NCBI GenBank assembly: GCA_001247695.2 | Contig: LGRX02034390.1 | Coordinates: 20,157-84,156, forward strand | Length of the DNA: 64,000 nucleotides | Direction: 5' to 3' | Source of the DNA: Cymbomonas tetramitiformis | Lineage: Eukaryota; Chlorophyta; Pyramimonadophyceae; Pyramimonadales; Pyramimonadaceae | In this document: piece by piece, positions 61,018-64,000 of the stretch | How the letters are laid out: every line of letters begins with the position of its first letter | How positions within the stretch are numbered: the stretch's first letter is position 1 | Position numbers and translations under genes: made by a program | The notes under the pieces: model-generated | What the model saw: only the letters and a program-made list of their open reading frames with translations | Told to the model about the DNA's origin: nothing | Database searches by the model: none

Positions 61018-61496
61018 GTGCATGCTGCACAATACGCCGTGCACTTGAGGGTCCTTTCGCCAAGGGACATCGAGATTGCTCATAACCCATCGCCTTCCTC
61101 AAGATGCCATGCAATGTCATGCGATGCCAGGCGCTTTTGCAGCGGCAGGCGCGAAGTGATGCCCGGGTACGAGGGAGCTGTATTTTGCCGGATATGTTGG
61201 GTATGGACACTATACGATACACACTCTCAAAAGCACTCTCTTAGTCATCGCATATACATCATCCTTATCGTTCAGCCAGAAAATGGTTGCCCCAGGTATT
61301 CCAGCATAGGACAGGTGTGCACCCTTTCAGCTCGGCAGGGGCGTTGCATGGAGGCTTCGGAAGAAGGCCGCATCTCCCCGAGGGAAGAGCATCCACACTT
61401 TGAGAGGGCTTCTAGAGTCCGCGCAGCCGGCAAGGCAATTGCGTGTTGGCTGGTTGCGAGGCGAGGCCCCCAAGGCACTGTCAGCAGGAGGGGAAA

Positions 61497-61685
61497 CTAC
61501 ACACCGATAACCACATCGACATTCAGCTCCTTCAACCTTCTGGCGATTGCCAACGACACGTTGAAGTAGCTGCTGCCGGAAAGTGAAGCATAGACGATGC
61601 CATCTTCGCCCACCACACCCAGTGCTTCATAATCAGTCTCATATGTGTCCCCACCTCCATCGGTGAATTCGATGAGCGCAAGCTC
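61497..61685 (-). CDS. Possible minus-strand exon, unrecognised gene
   Basis: After GATGCAG on the minus strand: [20 protein letters not shown], then [20 protein letters not shown] and [20 protein letters not shown]. The frame closes at GTGTAG, where a GT donor in GGTGT|GTAGTT would leave phase 2 and fit the exon at 60602-60793. Upstream, 61740-61858 also reads open (DGNDPHIIGAGNYELRQGSN). The glycine-rich acidic loop followed by an alpha/beta pattern suggests a Rossmann-like enzyme, but no family is claimed. Confidence 0.45.
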   Translation of the reverse strand, partial: ELALIEFTDGGGDTYETDYEALGVVGEDGIVYASLSGSSYFNVSLAIARRLKELNVDVVIGV

Positions 61686-61859
61686 CTGCATCGACCCACA
61701 GAGAGTGTGACCATCAAAATTGGATTTCCATGATTATGCAGGAGGCAGGCGGACTGCCCAAGATACAGGAGGTGGAGAACTGATTGTCAACCAATCATTG
61801 GAACCTTGGCGAAGTTCATAATTGCCAGCGCCTATGATGTGGGGATCATTGCCATCGTA

Positions 61860-63185
61860 GGCAGGTCATGAATGCACGAAATATCTAAATCCTGTAGCTG
61901 TCTAGTAAATCAGACCAGTTTTTGTGCGCACTTCCCTGGGCGCTGGGCCTACCCGGTCACGATTTGGCCAAACAGATTTCATATTCCGTCTGAAGTGAGA
62001 GAGAGAGAGAGAGAAAGAGAAAGAGAACCCTCTGATAATAATCCATATTTCCGTGGTCCTTGCACTATCTGTGATGGTGCTGTGCTGGTGCGCGGAGATG
62101 AAACCCGCGAGGATCGATGGAAGACAAGTCTGCGCGCGTCTGCAGAGCTGAAGTGCGCTGTAATGTGCTGAAGCGGAATCCGTGATCTGCGAAGTGAAAC
62201 CCACATTTGCTGACAAAAGTAACACGTGTAACAACAGGGTGAGAGGGCGTGTGGAAGCAGAATCGTTCCATGCTCTGCGGAAGTGGTTGACAATGAAGAC
62301 TGCGAAGGGTCCATTTTGAGTTATTGCGGAGACAGGAGTTTCCTAGCGTGTACCCCCCTTGAATGGGGCTCAGAACGCGGTAGGAACGCTCTTGATTCAG
62401 TCGAGATTTAATACAACAACCGCCCCCTCCGGTGTCCACTCCCAGTGGCAGCTCTGAGCCGATGAGGAATGCATTTTAGGAGAGCCATTAGATCTGTATT
62501 TTATGACATTATCCTGGAGGGCTGTGATGAGCTGACTCTGGTTTGGTTCCAACTTGGCTAAGTTGGAGGGACAAAGGCCACTCAGCACACCATGCAGCTA
62601 CCAGTGATGCGATGCCACAAAGGTGCGCACCCGTTGGCAGACTCCTCTTTCTAGATCTAGCATCTGATTATGTGACGAGCTGATTGGGTAGCCGTCATTT
62701 CTAAGAAGCAGAAACAATCGAGCCAGAGGGTCCGCAGCTCACTCTTGGATGAGCAGTGGACGCATTCAGTCCTTTCACACTAGTGGAGACGTTCAAAGAG
62801 AAAATCCCAGTCTGACTAGTGCCTCAGAGTTTTTCATCCACCCACAACCTGAGAGAAGATAAGGGGGATTTGGTAACCCGGGACTGTGAGGCCAGACAGC
62901 CCCTAGGCTAAAGGCTGCTCTGGTTGCACCCGTGATCCTTTAACTGTCGAGTGTGACAGACTACCACCTAAAGAACTAGAGTGGACAAAAGCTGACTCTG
63001 GAGTAAATGCAATTTTGAGAGACTGCTCTTATGATTGATGCATGGTGTCTCCTCTGCAATAAAATCTGATTTGTGAGATCTGTGCCGATGTGTAAAATCC
63101 AAAGGCAAGGCGCAAAATTGACTGTTTTGGACTACGGCAGTGATATCTGCAACGATGTACGTATGGCGGTTCAAATCTGTGATGG
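61860..63185. other. Non-coding stretch, no gene seen
   Basis: Contains a GA-rich microsatellite at about 61996-62027. Several short frames exist on both strands without recognisable content. Confidence 0.4.
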
Positions 63186-63189
63186 TGTG

Positions 63190-63772
63190 TTTGGCTTATA
63201 CTTGGACCGACTCCTTTGGCATCACATAACCACAAAGGATCAGCTGCACTATGTAGTATGTACCCTCACCAGGGATCAAAGGATTCAGCACACACTTCGG
63301 GACACTTATCCGGATTCTCCGGAGCTCGCTAGTGAATCATGGGACCCCCTCAGCCTCACTGAGCCACCTGAGCCCCTCTGCACCTGGACCGCCGGCGCGC
63401 TGCTGCCGCGTCTCTGGAGCCAGTTCATCTCTGCCCCCCGAGCTGCGCAAGCCATCTCTCCACCACCAAGCCTACGCGCAGGACCACCCCTCTGCCAACC
63501 CTCTGTAACTGCCTTGCCGGCGCACTGTGCTGCCTGACTCGGAGCCGGCTCACCTCCGCCACTCAAGCCATCTCTTCACCACCAAGCCCACACTCGGGAC
63601 CACCCCGCTACCCTCTACCCGCCCTAGAGCCTGGTCTCAAGAGAGCTTGCCCACCCACCACACGGCTGGAATCCCCAAGGGCTGTCCCAAGGGGCTGAGA
63701 ATAATGAACTGGATTGCCCCCATCTGAACCTGCGCACCCGCCGACAATCTGCGCCTGCAACCCTCCAGCTGA
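63190..63772. repeat. GC-rich dispersed repeat block R1, right copy
   Basis: Single R1 block with the same landmarks (AGGGATCAAAGGATTCAGCA, CCGGATTCTCCGGAGCTC, CCCAAGGGCTGTCCCAAGG), diverged from the central copies. Confidence 0.75.
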
Positions 63773-63773
63773 A

Positions 63774-64000
63774 CCAAGCCTCGCCTGTCTGGAGCACCAA
63801 GCCTCGCTTGTCTGGAGACCAAGCCTCGCCTGTCTGGAGACCAAGCCTCGCCGGTCTGGAGCAATCAGCCTCGCCGGTCTGGAGCACCAAGCCTTACCGG
63901 TCTGGAGCACCAAGCTGCTCCATATCACCCGTCTGGAGACCAAGCTGCTCCATATCACCCGTCTGGAGACCAAGCTGCTCCATATCACCCGTCTGGAGAC
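63774..64000. repeat. Tandem repeat running off the window end
   Basis: Units of GTCTGGAGACCAAGCCTCGC (about 21 bp, some with GAGCACCAAGCC) change to a 33-bp unit GTCTGGAGACCAAGCTGCTC + CATATCACCC. At least ten units are visible, and the array continues past 64000. Confidence 0.9.

Noticed and set aside
63774..64000. CRISPR-like regular spacing at the window end
   Set aside because: Units are contiguous with no unique spacers, in a eukaryotic context; a simple tandem repeat.

Overview
This is eukaryotic nuclear DNA dominated by transposable elements. Supporting signs are spliced exons with GT..AG borders and consistent phases, Ty1/copia and DIRS-order retrotransposons, a decayed non-LTR element, many terminal-inverted-repeat (TIR) elements and hairpin repeats, microsatellites, and no bacterial-style operons. 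The species cannot be read from the sequence. The element mix (DIRS elements with split direct repeats, copia elements primed by an internal initiator tRNA-Met half) would suit an alga, another aquatic protist or an aquatic invertebrate, but this is inference.

Layout. 1-1.6 kb: unique DNA and a small TIR element. 1.68-12.02 kb: a very large inverted-repeat element carrying two recent, non-autonomous LTR retrotransposons (4153-7435, with a 724-aa gag-like gene on the minus strand, and 7558-10241), each with matching LTRs and a 5-bp target duplication. 12.1-16.9 kb: a near-perfect 79-bp-arm hairpin, then plus-strand exons of an unrecognised host gene. 17.0-35.9 kb: one old DIRS element on the minus strand, split by three insertions: a 423-bp TIR element (17714-18136), a TA-flanked TIR element (18655-25900) that itself carries an intact 6.4-kb copia element (19258-25701), and a TTAA-flanked piggyBac-like element (29546-35648) that itself carries a younger, nearly complete DIRS element (30245-35522). 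36.1-40 kb: remains of a non-LTR retrotransposon, cut by a palindromic element. 40-48.9 kb: small inverted-repeat elements, a 1-kb palindrome built from short repeats, further host exons, and long GC-rich repeat blocks. 49.4-57.3 kb: a decaying copia element on the minus strand. 57.3-64 kb: more GC-rich repeat blocks, weak gene fragments on both strands, and tandem repeats at the window end.

The most interesting content is in the retroelement proteins. Both copia elements encode, between protease and integrase, a region that looks like the phage-type Dam N6-adenine methyltransferase domain (NPPY or NPPF motif). That domain is known as a hallmark of DIRS elements and is also visible in the DIRS elements here. 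The tyrosine-recombinase reading frame of the DIRS elements has an N-terminal Tudor-like domain, with a remnant in the old copy too. All four LTR elements share a primer-binding site resembling the complement of the initiator tRNA-Met anticodon arm, which suggests that copia enzymes mobilise the gag-only and enzyme-less elements.

Exons at 13.8-16.9, 43.1-48.9 and possibly 60.2 kb join in phase. They could form one plus-strand host gene whose introns hold the 26-kb transposon nest and the second copia element.
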